Positions 9,223-21,649 are shown, counted from the stretch's first letter. The stretch is DNA of 64,000 bases from CAVQBP01 sp963710745 (GCA_963710745.1 CAVQBP010000011.1:131812-195811), one strand, 5' to 3'. The notes: generated from the sequence alone by a model not told the origin. Translations and numbers: made by a program.

Positions 9223-12200
9223 TTGGATATCACGCTGGTTTTAATTTGTTGCTTTATCATAAATGTTTCAATACTGTGTTTTTCAAAATTCCAATCAATG
9301 ATGCCGTTTTTTAATTTCAGCGGCTTTTGATTTTCTTCAATCAAATTAGTTTTTTCACCGGAAATAAATGGTTTAAAACTTTTAATTCCTGAATTAACTT
9401 CCTTACCTGAAATGTTATATGCCCTGATGATTACTGCAGATTCATCTTCAGCTTTTTTTACTGCTGAAATAATAACATCTTTATTACTACTGCTGAAAAA
9501 GCTTAATTGCTCCGGCAGATTTGCATCTTTATATGTATCAGGATCAACTATTACCAACAGCTTCTCATTTGTCTGATGTCCAAACCGGGAACCATTTTCC
9601 CATCCTGGTTTATGGCTTGTAAGTGAGAATTCAAAATGATGATCTCCCGTCTGAAGATATTCATTCCCCTGCCAATGACAGCTTCTCCTTGATGCCAACA
9701 ATAATGGCTGTAATAAAGTGTATCTTATCAAGACTATCAGTAGGATCAATATAATCAGCGACAGCAACGCTGGAAGTTAAAGTAACCCCGAATTCATTAT
9801 CATCAGCTCCAATCCAGTTTTCAATGCTGCGCGGATGGATGTCTTTACATATAGATTTATAGCGTTCTCCTGCCGAACCTTTAATTTCATCCTTCCCGAC
9901 ATTTACAACTCCAAACGGAACTTCATAACTCACTTGTCCGTTTTTCATATTAAGAGGCAAAGCCATTCTAAATTCACGATAAAGAACACCTTCATAGTTC
10001 AGCAGGTTAATTACAAAATCAATTCTTTTAATATTTTTATAAATAAATATTTTTTGTTCAACAACTGCGTTTCTTATCGGCTGTCGATTTTCAAAACACG
10101 TATAAACCTCTCCCGATTCACTTAATTTCCAGTTTGAAGAATAATTTGCTTCCCTGTCGAAATTCTTCATATCGGGCTGCTGAATATCGGCAAATTCCCC
10201 GGCGCCTGTTCCTTCCGAATGAAGTGTAAATACTTCACCTGCATTGAAGCTTTTATTGTTTATTAATTCTTTTCCAAGTTTCTTATCATAAACAGAGGAT
10301 AAGTCCTCCATTCTCAAATCTTTACTCTGTAAAATTTATTCTCGTACAAATTTTTGAAAACCTCTTTCTTTTCAGTAGACTCAAATCTTCCGATGCTTTA
10401 AGGTAAAATGTTTTATAACCGATTGAAGGAATTCCTTCCGCAATAAAATGAATATCAGCTTCTTCAATAGAATTATCATTATACCGTTTCACATTACTAA
10501 GCTGGATGGGTATGGCATTACCTTTACTATCAATTAACTTTAAGCTTTTTGCCTCCCCTTTTTTCATCTTAACAGTAAATTCAGCCGGATCATCTCTTAA
10601 CCAGCTCAGACTATTGAAAACAACAACCGGAATTCCTTTATCTTTTGAGAGTTTTATTTTCGAGGAAATATCATTTAAAGATGAAGAGAGTATTTTCTCA
10701 GCCTGATTTTTGGCATATATAAATTTGTCGTGAAAGATTCCATCGGTAATATCACCATTCTTTCCGCCCCAGCCGTGGTCAGGATATATTTTTGCTTCCC
10801 ATGCCTTTTCTAATTTCTTTGAAGGATATTTAGCAAAAGAATTATTAATCATAGCATCGGCTGCAGCAAATTTTTCTGCAGCAGTTAACAGGATATCTCC
10901 CTCCCTGCTGGCTTGAACAGCTTTATGGTGCGTTGGTCCATGAATATAAAGCCATACATCAGGTCTTTCACCTTCTAGGGACGGTAACAGATTTCCATTC
11001 TCAACAAATTTATTTATAAAACCAGAGGTAAGAGACATTTCAATTTTGGGAAGCTCTATGTTCGAATATTTACCCAAAGTTTTTTGAACTTCGGTTATTT
11101 TATTCCAATTATTAATTATACCGGAATAATCTTCTGCCGGACTCATGTCATTATCTGAAAATAAAGGAATATATTTCGATTTTGAGTTTGTGTTATAATA
11201 TTTATCCCACCAGAGTGATGTATCTGCAATAAACCGGGCAGCTTCTCCGAATCCATTGTGAAGTGCTGAATAAGCATAACCATAATGTCCCGGAGAATAC
11301 GTTGTAACATATGAACTATCCGGACTGTACCAGTTGTAAACTCCCGGCTCTAATCCGGCTGATTGCCATATACTTTATTCCTGCTTTGCTGAGGATCTGA
11401 GGCATCTGAAGCGTTCTACCCGGAACGTCTTCATTCCAGTAAGTATCTGCTTTATAACCAAACTCATTTTTCAGCCACATGGCGCCTAAATATAACTGCC
11501 TCACCAAAGCTTCACCTGAATACATATCCTCGTAGGGCTGGGTGTAGAAGGCACCGCAGGATATTTGTCCGTTCAAAAGAAGCCGTTTTATTTTATCCCT
11601 GCTTTCCGGATGACGATGGATATATTCCCTTAACATTAATGCATCTTCTATATCAAACCTGTAGCCAGGTTCTTTAAGCGCTTTATTGAAAAGGGGTGTA
11701 AGAAGCATAGTATCTCTTTCAATAATACATTTCTCAGGCGAGTCCATCCAGGCTATATCCTGGTGACTTGAATTCATTAAAAAGATTTTACCGGAGCTGA
11801 GTTTTGATTCCGATAATTTCACTAATGCTTCAACGGTTTTGGGGTAGTAAGATCTTGTACTGCTTATCTCGGTTTCATTTTCATTAATCTTTTTAATACT
11901 ATTTTTTATAAGAGATTTAAATGAAAGCTTTATGAATTCACCTTCTGCTGATATTGAATCAACCGATAAAAGTTCATCATAATCATCTTTCAATATAAAT
12001 GGTGTTTCTTTAAGAAATTTTGTATCAACACTCAAGCTGCCAGTTCCCTTATCATTCAAAGCAGAAATTTTCAAATCATATATTTTACTTCCCACATTTA
12101 ATGTTAAATTTTTTCCTGCCAGACTTAATGGTACATTAATATTAATATCTGATTTTTCTTTTTCTTTCTGAATTATTATATCAGCCCAGGAATTATACCT

Positions 12201-12816
12201 GACTGAATTCTGAAGATAGGAGTTTGCATCATTTGCCTTATAAACAATTATCCAGCACTGGCTGTTTTCTGCATGACCAACTATTTTTATAGTCAAAGGT
12301 TTGCCGGGAATTATCCATGATTTGGGTGCCCATAAAGCCATATAACCCTGAGATTCACCCCAGGGTTCTTTTTTCATTCCAAAGTATTTTAATTTCCCTC
12401 CGTTTTCATCTGAAATTTCCCAGTTGTCACTGGTACCGGATTTAATTAGAAACCGTTTGTAATTATTGATGTAAACATCGAATAAATGTCCTGCTGAGGA
12501 AAGATCAATAGCAGCAACCCAGACAAATCCGGCACCTTTACCGGCATAATCAGCATGGGACAGCCTGGGTTTTCCATTCAATTGCCATATTACCTGTTGT
12601 ACATCTGGTTAACAGGCATTTACTGAGATCGTTCCGGAAACAGTGATAAGTAAAATCATTCCCTCCCGCATTTTGGGTATATCCTTCCAGGTAATCTCCG
12701 GTTTCTGCCGCAAAACCTGAAATACTTTTTAATTGATTGAGGTCCTGCGAACTGGCAATGCTGTTCACTAATAAAATCTGAATCAATAAAACAAAAAGCC
12801 TATTGAATAATTTCAT
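9219..12816 (-). pseudogene. GH38 alpha-mannosidase (copy A), at least five frameshifts
   Basis: A periplasmic GH38-type alpha-mannosidase of about 1,199 restored residues. The signal peptide is MKLFNRLFVLLIQILLVNSIASSQ. An N-terminal beta domain is followed by the catalytic domain with NSSHQDIAWMD (zinc-site region), YWNEDVPGRTLQMP (expected nucleophile Asp), PGVYNWYSPD, and a C-terminal domain ending in LLLASRRSCHWQGNEYLQTG, SLTSHKPGW and related motifs. Breaks lie near 12,552 (extra T), 11,362 (extra A), a cluster at about 10,305-10,390, and near 9,717. All frames resume with family motifs. The start overlaps the end of the AGE gene by 17 bases and the end overlaps the transporter start. 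A second, intact GH38 is at 31,865. Confidence 0.88.
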
Positions 12817-14077
12817 ATCCGGTATCTATTTTTTGTAATAAAATATTTATGCGTTTAATGAGCTCCATCATCGCTCTTCCGTTATGGTATGGACACTTCC
12901 AGGGATCAATTTTCCAGTCATTCCTGTAATAAGGTGATGGATCACCCGCAGGTTCTTCGAGGTATGGTATACCAAAACGGCTGACTTTTGTAAACCATTC
13001 ACCTTTTTCATGATCGATCACATGTTCATTGATAAAATTCCATGCTGATTTTACTATTTTCCAGTATTTAAGATCGCCGGTTAACTGGTATGCGTTCATG
13101 AAGCCTACCAGGTTTTCGGCCTGAAGCCACCAGTGTTTATTCGTTCTTATATGGCTTCCAAATTTTGTTGATTCCAGGAATAAGCCCCCATCCTTATCAA
13201 CCCCGGATCTTTCAACGGCAGCAGCCATTTTTATTGAGAGCAATTTCATTTTTTTTATAACAGTTTCGTCACCAAGTATTTCCGCGGCTTCCAGCAGCAG
13301 CCATGAAGCTTCTATATCATGACCGAATGAGCAGATTCCTTTTGATGATTCTGCTTCAATAAAATTATCATCAAAAAAAATCCCGAGATGCCCGCTGCTT
13401 CTTATTATTTTTTCGATAAAAAGATTTAATATTTCTTTTAACCGGATTTTTACATTCTCATCTTTCCAGACTTTATAAAGAGCAGCATATGCCTCCATTA
13501 CATGCAGATGGGTGTTCATCGATTTTGGTTCATTGTTATCAGCCATCCGGTTCTCTTCATAAGGTTTCCAATCCCTGGTAAATGCTTCAAAATATCCGGT
13601 TTTATCTTTCGTTTTAGCTTCAAGCAAATGAAAAAACTTTTCAGCGATACCGAGAACTTCAGATGAAGAATTAAGCTCATAATATTTACATAACGCATAG
13701 ATTACGAAAGCCTGTGCATAAGTATGCTTTATATCTAGAGCAAAACTATTATCAGGTTTCAGTTCCATGAAATATCCGCCATGCTCATGATCTTCAAAAT
13801 ACGTTTGAAGAATATGATAAGCATAATCGGCCATCTTTATATATTCCGGATCATTATAGGATATTGCCGCTGCAGAAAATGTCCAGAGTATCCTAGCATT
13901 CAATACACAGGATCTGTTTGCGGTTAAAACAGGTCTGTTATTCAGATCAACTGCACCATAAAAACCATCTCCCTTTTCATCAACACTATACTTCATCCAG
14001 TAAACCAGGATGTCATCCTGTAATTCTTTTTCGAAAATCTCCCTGAATTTTATCAATTCTTTTTTCAAATTTTTCAT
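12800..14077 (-). CDS. AGE-family sugar 2-epimerase
   Basis: A 425-residue cytoplasmic (alpha/alpha)6-barrel protein of the N-acylglucosamine/cellobiose/mannose 2-epimerase family. Signatures are ANRSCVLNARILWTF near residue 55, KSMNTHLHVMEAY near 195, CSFGHDIEASWLLLEAAE near 250, NKHWWLQAE near 315 and KCPYHNGRAMMEL near the C terminus. These include the conserved His residues used for base catalysis. The cellobiose 2-epimerase-like pattern favours a free sugar or disaccharide substrate such as mannose or a mannosyl disaccharide; GlcNAc is also possible. It leads the run AGE-GH38-MFS-URO-D-GH130-CBM9. The frame is intact. Confidence 0.88.
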   Translation of the reverse strand: MKNLKKELIKFREIFEKELQDDILVYWMKYSVDEKGDGFYGAVDLNNRPVLTANRSCVLNARILWTFSAAAISYNDPEYIKMADYAYHILQTYFEDHEHGGYFMELKPDNSFALDIKHTYAQAFVIYALCKYYELNSSSEVLGIAEKFFHLLEAKTKDKTGYFEAFTRDWKPYEENRMADNNEPKSMNTHLHVMEAYAALYKVWKDENVKIRLKEILNLFIEKIIRSSGHLGIFFDDNFIEAESSKGICSFGHDIEASWLLLEAAEILGDETVIKKMKLLSIKMAAAVERSGVDKDGGLFLESTKFGSHIRTNKHWWLQAENLVGFMNAYQLTGDLKYWKIVKSAWNFINEHVIDHEKGEWFTKVSRFGIPYLEEPAGDPSPYYRNDWKIDPWKCPYHNGRAMMELIKRINILLQKIDTGYEIIQ

Positions 14078-14109
14078 TTAAAAAATTTTTGATATCACTT
14101 TATAATCTG

Positions 14110-14300
14110 TATAAACTATTAATTTGAAAATTAATTCTGAGACTATAATTACCGAACAAACCGGTCAATAGCTGCAGGATAGTTAGTCCTTTGATTAGGT
14201 GTATTTTCATTTGTCCCGGTAAGAACATTTTGATTACCTTTTTTAAATGTAATCCAGAATAGTTTCACTCTTAAACCAAATAATTATACTTTAATAATTC
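14110..14300 (-). pseudogene. Remnant of a TonB-dependent receptor C terminus
   Basis: Reverse-strand translation gives NVLTGTNENTPNQ, RTNYPAAIDRF and, one frame over, FGNYSLRINFQIN. These match the end of the neighbouring receptor (INLTGTNETSLNERTDYP, TIDRYGMFGNFGLRINF). A second shard, LFGLRVKL, lies at about 14,270-14,285. No start codon or upstream barrel is present. This is the tail of a duplicated receptor left after deletion or recombination. Confidence 0.7.
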
Positions 14301-14350
14301 TGAACATCATTTATAATTTTTGTTGAAAATAACTAAAATTAATTTTACAA

Positions 14351-17261
14351 TTAAAAATTAATCCTGAGTCCAAAATTCCCAAACATACCATACCGATCAA
14401 TTGTTACCGGATAATCAGTTCTTTCATTAAGACTAGTCTCATTTGTTCCTGTAAGATTAATGAGATCAAGAAAGAGCTGCAAATTATACCAGGGAAGCGT
14501 TTGTCTGATTGAAATATCCCACCTGACTGATTTGTCCGAAATAACCCTGTTCTGCAGCCAGAAATCAGCCTGCTGAAAAATATTATTTATATACACCACC
14601 GATACTCTGCCTGAAAACCCTTTATAATCAATTCCGAATGAGGAATTAACAATATCATTAGGTTGATTTAGAAGCCGTGTTTTATAGAATGTGTTGTCAA
14701 TATTCATTGTATAGGAACCATCCTCTTTATAATCGACATTAACCTCAGCTTTTGGGTATGCAGCCCGGGAGAATATATGTGAATAATTAATTGTAAATAC
14801 AATCCATGAAAATGGTTTCGGGAGATACCAGAAATGCGTCTGCCACTCTGTTTCAATACCCCAGAGATCTATAGGGATCGGACTATTAATATAAGTGCTG
14901 AAAGTATATAATTGATTCCTGTTCTGCGGCAAATCGGGGTATTCGCTTAAATCCGTAAGATATGTATTTGATGAAAAGACAAGATTTTTTATTCTTTTTT
15001 TGAATCCGTTTATAGTAAATAAACCAATTTCATTATTAAAGAAAGAAAACACAAGATCATAATTCTCCGAGGTAGCCGGCTTTAATTCATAATTATTATA
15101 AACAATTGAAGTCCTGTCGACTGAATAGCTGGGCACTATTGCCGCATAGGGCGGATAGTTTAAGGTATTTGTATATGCAAAGTGAATCTGAAGCCAGTGA
15201 AATGGTGTATAAATGAGATGAACCATTGGAAGCCAGTATCCGTGAGCCACTGTTTTTGTAGCAGTCTTATATAGATAATTCTCAGGGTAAGTTTTTTCTA
15301 TTCTGTAGCCGAAATATTTTGTAGTAAGATTTTGATACCGGATACCTGGAAGCAGTGTTACTAAATCGCCGAAATTAATGTTTGTCATTATATATGCTGC
15401 ACTTTTGTCTTCAGTACCATGATAATCAGGAATGGTTGAATTATACTGATCAGATTTAGTAAGCCCGGGAGTCCAGATCAGATCATAAATTAAGTTTGTA
15501 AGGTTTATATCTACGGGGTAAGAAATTGAATAATCCCCGTTGAAAAAATTTCCGAATGAATAACTATTATCTATAAAGTTCTTTATAGTCGGACTGTAAT
15601 TGTAGGTTTGAAATCCTTTATAGGTCTTTAATATTTGTGAAATTGTGACCTCCGGAGGTGACGCAGGGCCCGACCATAAGTTCTCATCATATGTCCGTTT
15701 ACGGTATTGGTACATTCCTCCGAATTTTATATTTGCCCTGAAAAAATCTGAAAACCAATAGTCAGATTTTAAATCAATTGCTGCAGTTAATGCCCTGTCT
15801 CTTACAGACTTCGAATTATCGGAAATTCCGCTGTACCTGGCAGCGGATTCATACGGAACCGCCAAAGATGCAATGGCTTTGGGTGTTAACTTCGAATAGT
15901 TTCCATTACGGGAAAAACCACCATACCTCTGATTAAACGAAATTGATAAATTTTTTGGTGAAAGACTTTCGGAATAAGCATGAGCAACTTTAAGATCAAT
16001 GTTAAAGAAAGGAATTTCTTGTTTAATACTAAAAATGTTTACAATTGAGTTTAATTTATCGCGGATATCAGCAGCCGAATAATAAATAGAATTCGATTGA
16101 GGTAAGATTGATTCTCCCCTTACCACTCTTTTAATATCATACCTGGAGAAAAGATTTTTAAACCCGATCTCACCAGAGAAATATTTATAATCTAAAACAG
16201 CAGTTAAATCCTCTCTTTCATTTCTGCTTACATAATCACCTAAACCAACAAATGTGATATCAGGAGTTCCCTGATCGCCATGGAATTTATCATTCAGGTA
16301 ATAACCGGCACCCAGAGTATTCCCCCCGGGATTTCTATTTTCAACTGAGCCCTGTAAAAAGAATCCAAGCTTTTGTGAAAAGAAACGCTGCTGATAAGTT
16401 CCAGATAGTCTGTAATTATTATAATTATTCTTTAAAGCATTAAATCCTCCCTGCATTACCATTTCGAAAGAAGGTGAATTTGAACTATCGTAAGCTGCTT
16501 TCTTTTAAATCAAAATTTACTACGCCTCCAAGCACTGCGGCATCCATATCGGGCGTAATAGCTTTTATTACTTCTACACCTCCGAGTATTCCCGATGAAA
16601 TCATACTTAAATTTGTAGACCTGTCTCCCACTAAAGTTGATTGGGTATACTCTCCGTTAACTGCAATATTAGGGGGAAGCTGAATTCCATCAATGGTTAC
16701 CTGGTTATATTGAGGAGACAGTCCGCGTATAACGAGTTCAGCACCTTCTCCGCCATTCCTGATGAGTGAAACTCCGGGAAGCCTTGCTGCAACATCTGCA
16801 GCATTTACATCCGGCAATTCCTGTATGCGGGATGACGAAACGACGTTCTTAATCTGCTCTGAATTTAACTGCCTGGTGATTGCTTCATTCTGACCAACAG
16901 CCTGGGATGTTACTGTTACTGTTTTCCCTTCTATACTTGCGGGGATTAATTTGATTACTGTCTCAAGTGTCCGGTTTGCTTTTAGGGTTACTTCAAATTC
17001 TTTTGCTCTATAACCAACGAAAGAAGCTTTTACTGAATATTTACCGGGCGGAACATTACGGAGCATAAATTTACCTTCATTTTCAGTGGCCGTGCCAAAA
17101 CTTGTTCCCACCAGAATAATGTTTGCCCCTGGTAAAATATCTTTACTTACCGAGTCAATAACCGTACCTTTTATTGATGCTGTCTGGGCTAAAAGAATAT
17201 TCAGATAAAATAAGAAAAATAAGAAGAAATTTACTGCTAGTAATTTTTTATTTATTTTCAT
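14351..17261 (-). CDS. TonB-dependent receptor 2 (one frameshift)
   Basis: An outer-membrane receptor of about 970 restored residues. The ATG at 17,261 is chosen because GGGGAGGT lies a few bases upstream and leads straight into the signal peptide MKINKKLLAVNFFLFFLFYL. Next come a carboxypeptidase-regulatory-like domain (about 28-110), the plug with PGVSLIRNGGEGAELVIRG, SPQYNQVTIDGIQLP and GVEVIKAITPDMDAAVLGG, and a ~700-residue beta barrel ending in the typical aromatic tail FGLRINF. One extra base near 16,495 shifts the frame after VVNFDLKE; correcting it gives AAYDSSNSPSFEMVMQGG without a gap. It belongs to the TIGR01782-like family. It is downstream of receptor 3 and GH18. Confidence 0.88.
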
Positions 17262-17428
17262 GATTACCTCCCCGCAAAGCAACCACAGACCGAAAATAAG
17301 GCATCGGCTAAATTCACATTAAAGATAATCATCAGCTAATTTTCTATCCTGCAAATTTTTTAATTCATATTTTTGAGATGTCAGGATTTATTTTTTAATC
17401 TCAAGTGCTCTTATACTTCCGGTTATAA

Positions 17429-20351
17429 TTAAAATTGAACTCTTACTCCGAGATCACCTGTCATACCGTATCTTTCAATAGTAACAGGGAAACCGTTTTT
17501 TTGATTAATATCAGTATCGTTTTCGCCGGTAATATTATTCAGGTTTAAGAATACCTGGACACCATACCATGGCAGCTCCTGCTTTACTGAAAGATCCCAT
17601 CGAATATATTTATCGGAGTTAACCCTGTTCTGCATCCAGAAATCAGGCTGTTTAAATATATTATCCTGGTATAACATTGAAAGCCGGCTGGAGAATCCCT
17701 TATAATCAACTCCAATAGCAAAATTCATAATGTCATTCGGCTGGTTCAGCATTCTTGTTGTATAAAATGTGTCTATTACGGTTCTTGTAAATGTACCATC
17801 CGGATTATAAACAATATTTAATTCGCTTCTCGGGTAGCTGGCTTCGGAAAAAATATGAGTATAATTGATATTAAATACAACCCATGAAAAAGGCTCAGGT
17901 AAATACCAGAAATGAGTCTGCCAGTCTGTTTCAATTCCCCATATATCAATTGCTTTAGGATTATTTATGAATGTATTAAATTGATATAATTGATTTCTGA
18001 TTCTGAGGTAATTCTGGATAAGCGCTTAAGTCGGTCATATAAGTTGTAGATGCAAAGATTAAATTTTCAATTCTTTTCTTAAATCCGTCTATTGTAAATA
18101 ATCCAAGCTCATTATTATAAAATGACAGAACCAGGTCATAATTTTCCGAAGTTGCCGGTTTTAAATTATAATTATTGTATGAAATTGAATTCGTACTGAT
18201 CTCATATCTTGGCACAATGGCATTATAATCTGGATAATTTAGTGTATGGGTATATGCAAAATGTACCTGCATCCAGTTCAAAGGTTTATAAATCAGATGG
18301 ATCATCGGAAGCCAGTAACCATTCGGTCTTGTGACGGTAGTATCGGTAACTTTATATCCGCCGGGAATTTGCTCTGTTCTATGGCCGAAATAGCTTGTTG
18401 TTAAATTCTGATACCGTACTCCGGGAAGAATAGTAATACATCTCTCCGAGATTAAAGGTAGCCATTACATAACCAGCGCTTTTTTTCTCGTTTCCATTAT
18501 AATCAAATACCGAGGAAACATTTTTAACATTCTGAAAACTTTCGGGAGAAGCTCCGACCCGGACAAGATCATAAATGGTATGCATAAAGTTTACATCTAT
18601 CGGGTAATACATTGAGTAATCACCGTTAAGAAAGCTTCCGTACGAATATGCTATTATCAACAAAATTTCTTACAGTTACACTGCTCCCGTAAGTCTGCAT
18701 CCAAGGATAATATTTCAGAATTTTACCAACTGTATTCCCTCCTCCAAGAGAAATATTAGGCCCGAGTCCGTAATTATAATCATATGATCTTTCCCGGTAT
18801 TGATACATACCTCCGAATTTTATTTTAGCCGTTAAAAAATCTGAAATAACATACTGGGTTTGCAGATCAATTGAACCTGTTAATGTTCTGTCTCTTGAAA
18901 AATTTGATGAAGAAGTAATTGTTTCTAAACGGGCAATTGAATCGTCTGGGTACTGCCAACGTTACTAATTGTTTAGGATTCAATTTTGATAAGTTCCCCA
19001 TACCGGATAAATCGGCATTCTGCTGCCAGAATGTAAATGATAAATTCCCAGGATTATGATTTTCCGAATAAGTATGAGATAGTTTTATATCTGCATGGAA
19101 AACCGGCAGATCCTGCTTGATACTGATAAGATTAGTAATCACATTTAATTTATTTCTTGAATCAGCAGCAGAATAATACATCCAGTTTCGACTAGGATTT
19201 ATTGATTCTGATCTGGAAACTGGTCTGGTATTACTGGCACTGAAGAAATTATAAAAATCAATTTCACCCGATGAGTGGGTGTAGTCCATTACCGCAGTAA
19301 TCCCGTCTCTTTCAAGCATTCTGGAAACATCTGTCATGCTTAATGAATTAAGATCAGGTATTCCCTGATCTCCATGGGTTTTATCGTTCAGTTGATAATT
19401 AACGCCCAATTCGTTTGAACTCCGGTCGCGTTTTTCTATTGAACCGAGCAAAAACAAACCTAACTTTTGATCAAAATACCTCTGTTCATAAGAACCTACG
19501 AGCATGTAATCATTAGTTGTATTCTTTAAAGCATTATGGCTTCCTTGAATTTGAAGACCAAAAGTGGGAGATACACCTTTCACAGCTTTTCTTAATCCGA
19601 AATTTACCACACCTCCGAGTACGGCAGCATCCATATCGGGAGTGATTGCTTTTATCACTTCAATGCCGCCCAGCATACTTGAGGAAATCATACTAAGATT
19701 AGTTGCCCTGTCACCCATTAAAGAGCCTTGAGAATTCGGATCATTTGATACTACATTCCCGGGAAGCTGAATACCGTCAATTGTGATCTCATTATATTGG
19801 GGCGAAAGACCGCGAATCACAACCTGCGAACCTTCACCTCCCTCCCTGATAATTGAAACACCAGGCAGCCTTGCAACGGACTCAGCTGCATTGGCATCCG
19901 GCAGCTCCTGTATACGTGCCAAAGAAACCACATTCTTAATTTGATCTGAAGATAACTGCTGATTAATCGCTTCATTCTGACCGCTGGCTTGAGCTGTTAC
20001 GGTTACGGTTTGTCCTTCTATACTTGCCGGATATAATTTAATATCCGTTTCAAATATTCTGCCTGCTTTTATTTCAGCATCAAACTCATTTGTTTTATAA
20101 CCCACATATGAAGTTTTAATTTTATATTTGCCTGCAGGAATATTCCTTATAATAAATCTTCCTTCATTATCACTGGCCGCACCGATGCTGGTACCAAGTA
20201 ATATAATATTTGCTCCCGGCAATGATTCTTTTGTTAATGCATCAACAACTTTCCCTCTTATCGTTACTGTTTGAGCAGAAAGTATATTTACAAACAGCAA
20301 GGTTATGAAAAGTATATTAAACGGCAGCAGTCCGGAACTCCCTTTTAACAT
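17429..20351 (-). pseudogene. TonB-dependent receptor 3, four frameshifts
   Basis: A close paralogue of receptors 1 and 2, about 974 restored residues. The ATG at 20,351 is preceded by AGAGGT. The first 494 residues read cleanly: signal peptide, carboxypeptidase-regulatory-like domain, plug with PGVSIIREGGEGSQVVIRG and IEVIKAITPDMDAAVLGG, and the first barrel strands. Breaks near 18,945, 18,655, 18,430 and 18,000 split the barrel, but motifs continue (GGMYQYRERSYDYN, WMQVHFAYTHTLNYPDYN, NLKPATSENYDLVLSFYNNE) to the C-terminal GDLGVRVQF. It starts 89 bases after the GH18 stop, pairing a glycan-releasing enzyme with importers. Confidence 0.87.
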
Positions 20352-20440
20352 AAATACCTCTTATTTATTAATATTATAAAACGGATAGACAAATTTTTAA
20401 GATTCATTTTGATAAAGAATAATTTTCATCAATTATTTCA

Positions 20441-21649
20441 TTAACGTAAAAGGATCATTTTTTTGATACTGTTTCTACCGCCGGCCGTTAAACGGTAGAA
20501 ATAAATTCCGCTGGGTAACTGAGTACCGTTGAAATTCACACTATGTTTCCCTGCATTTTCATTGCCGTTTATCAAGGAGGTTATTTCCCTGCCAAGAATA
20601 TCATATACAATCAAAGAGACACGTCCGCTTTCAGCAAGTTCAAAACTAATAGTAGTTGCAGGATTAAACGGATTTGGATAGTTCTGCTTAAGTCTGAATT
20701 CCTTCACCGGATCATTTTCATGAGAACCATCGTTATTTACATAAGTTGCAGGTAACGTTAAAGACCTGAATACCGAATCGGTATATGACTTCAGGTTGTT
20801 TGCTGCATATACCATGATCCCTGCTTTGATGCCGGAAGAAGGCTGCCAGGCCGCAACGCCTGAACCGAAATTCAAATCATTATCGTCATTCAGTACACCA
20901 ATCATAGTTTTTGAAGCACCAATAGAATCCGCCCATTGATTGAAGCGGCCTGTATAATCAGAATTAAAATAAGCCATGTCCATTAAAAAATTCAGATGCT
21001 CCATAATATCTTTTGATCTCCCGATTTCATAACCGGGTTCTCCCCAGTATCCTTTAAACATGGCCGCAATGTAGATCTGCGAATCGCTGTTGGAAGACAT
21101 AGGTCCGAAATATTTACCAATTTCCTTTAATAGCATTTTATAGTTATCGTTTCCTGCCGCTCTATGCTCAATGTCCAGGGAAATACCATCCAGATGGAGC
21201 GAATCAATAGCACAGGTTTTAATGAATTCTGCAAATTGCTTATAGTTTAATTTTTCCCCGTCATAAGTAGTAAACACGACTGCAGAATCCCATGAAGGTT
21301 TATCGTCAACATTCATTAAAACCTTAATACCTCTTGCCTGCAGAATCCTTACATCCCTGAGAATTTCACTATAATAATGATAGTTTACATTTCTCATCCA
21401 GCCCGTAGAATAATGGATAGAATCAGCCAGTTCCCATAAGGTTCCCTCAAATATGACAACAATATTGGCTTCATCGGTAAAAGATGTAAGAGGATAGTGA
21501 TCGGGACCGCCGGAATCAAAAACATAGTATGCAACTTTATTATCACCGGGAGCAGGAAGTTCATTTTTAAAATTCTGAATTGCTGTACCGCTATCGGTCA
21601 GCAAAATCAATAAAAGTATAATAATTCCGGAAGATAATTTTTTTTTCAT
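20441..21649 (-). CDS. GH18 endo-beta-N-acetylglucosaminidase-like, T9SS-exported
   Basis: A 402-residue protein with a Sec signal peptide, a GH18 TIM barrel (about 35-290) and a C-terminal T9SS sorting domain (about 320-402: NYPNPFNPATTISFEL, then GIYFYRLTAGG and KKMILLR). The catalytic block is LDGISLDIEH near residue 155: the first Asp, second Asp and Glu of the GH18 DxxDxDxE pattern are present, while the middle Asp is Ser. Together with the mannosidases around it, this points to an ENGase that cuts the chitobiose core of N-glycans. It is the only protein in the window with a T9SS tail, so it alone is expected on the cell surface or outside. The frame is intact. A chitinase-like activity cannot be excluded. 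Confidence 0.82.
   Translation of the reverse strand: MKKKLSSGIIILLLILLTDSGTAIQNFKNELPAPGDNKVAYYVFDSGGPDHYPLTSFTDEANIVVIFEGTLWELADSIHYSTGWMRNVNYHYYSEILRDVRILQARGIKVLMNVDDKPSWDSAVVFTTYDGEKLNYKQFAEFIKTCAIDSLHLDGISLDIEHRAAGNDNYKMLLKEIGKYFGPMSSNSDSQIYIAAMFKGYWGEPGYEIGRSKDIMEHLNFLMDMAYFNSDYTGRFNQWADSIGASKTMIGVLNDDNDLNFGSGVAAWQPSSGIKAGIMVYAANNLKSYTDSVFRSLTLPATYVNNDGSHENDPVKEFRLKQNYPNPFNPATTISFELAESGRVSLIVYDILGREITSLINGNENAGKHSVNFNGTQLPSGIYFYRLTAGGRNSIKKMILLR

Noticed and set aside
17262..17282. TTG start for receptor 2 at 17,282
   Set aside because: The ATG at 17,261 has a strong GGGGAGGT site just upstream, and the TTG frame codes through that site.
1..20351. Receptors as classical SusC with SusD partners
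   Set aside because: The plug motifs match TIGR01782-like receptors, no SusD-like lipoprotein is found next to any of the three, and no extracytoplasmic sigma or anti-sigma gene is present.
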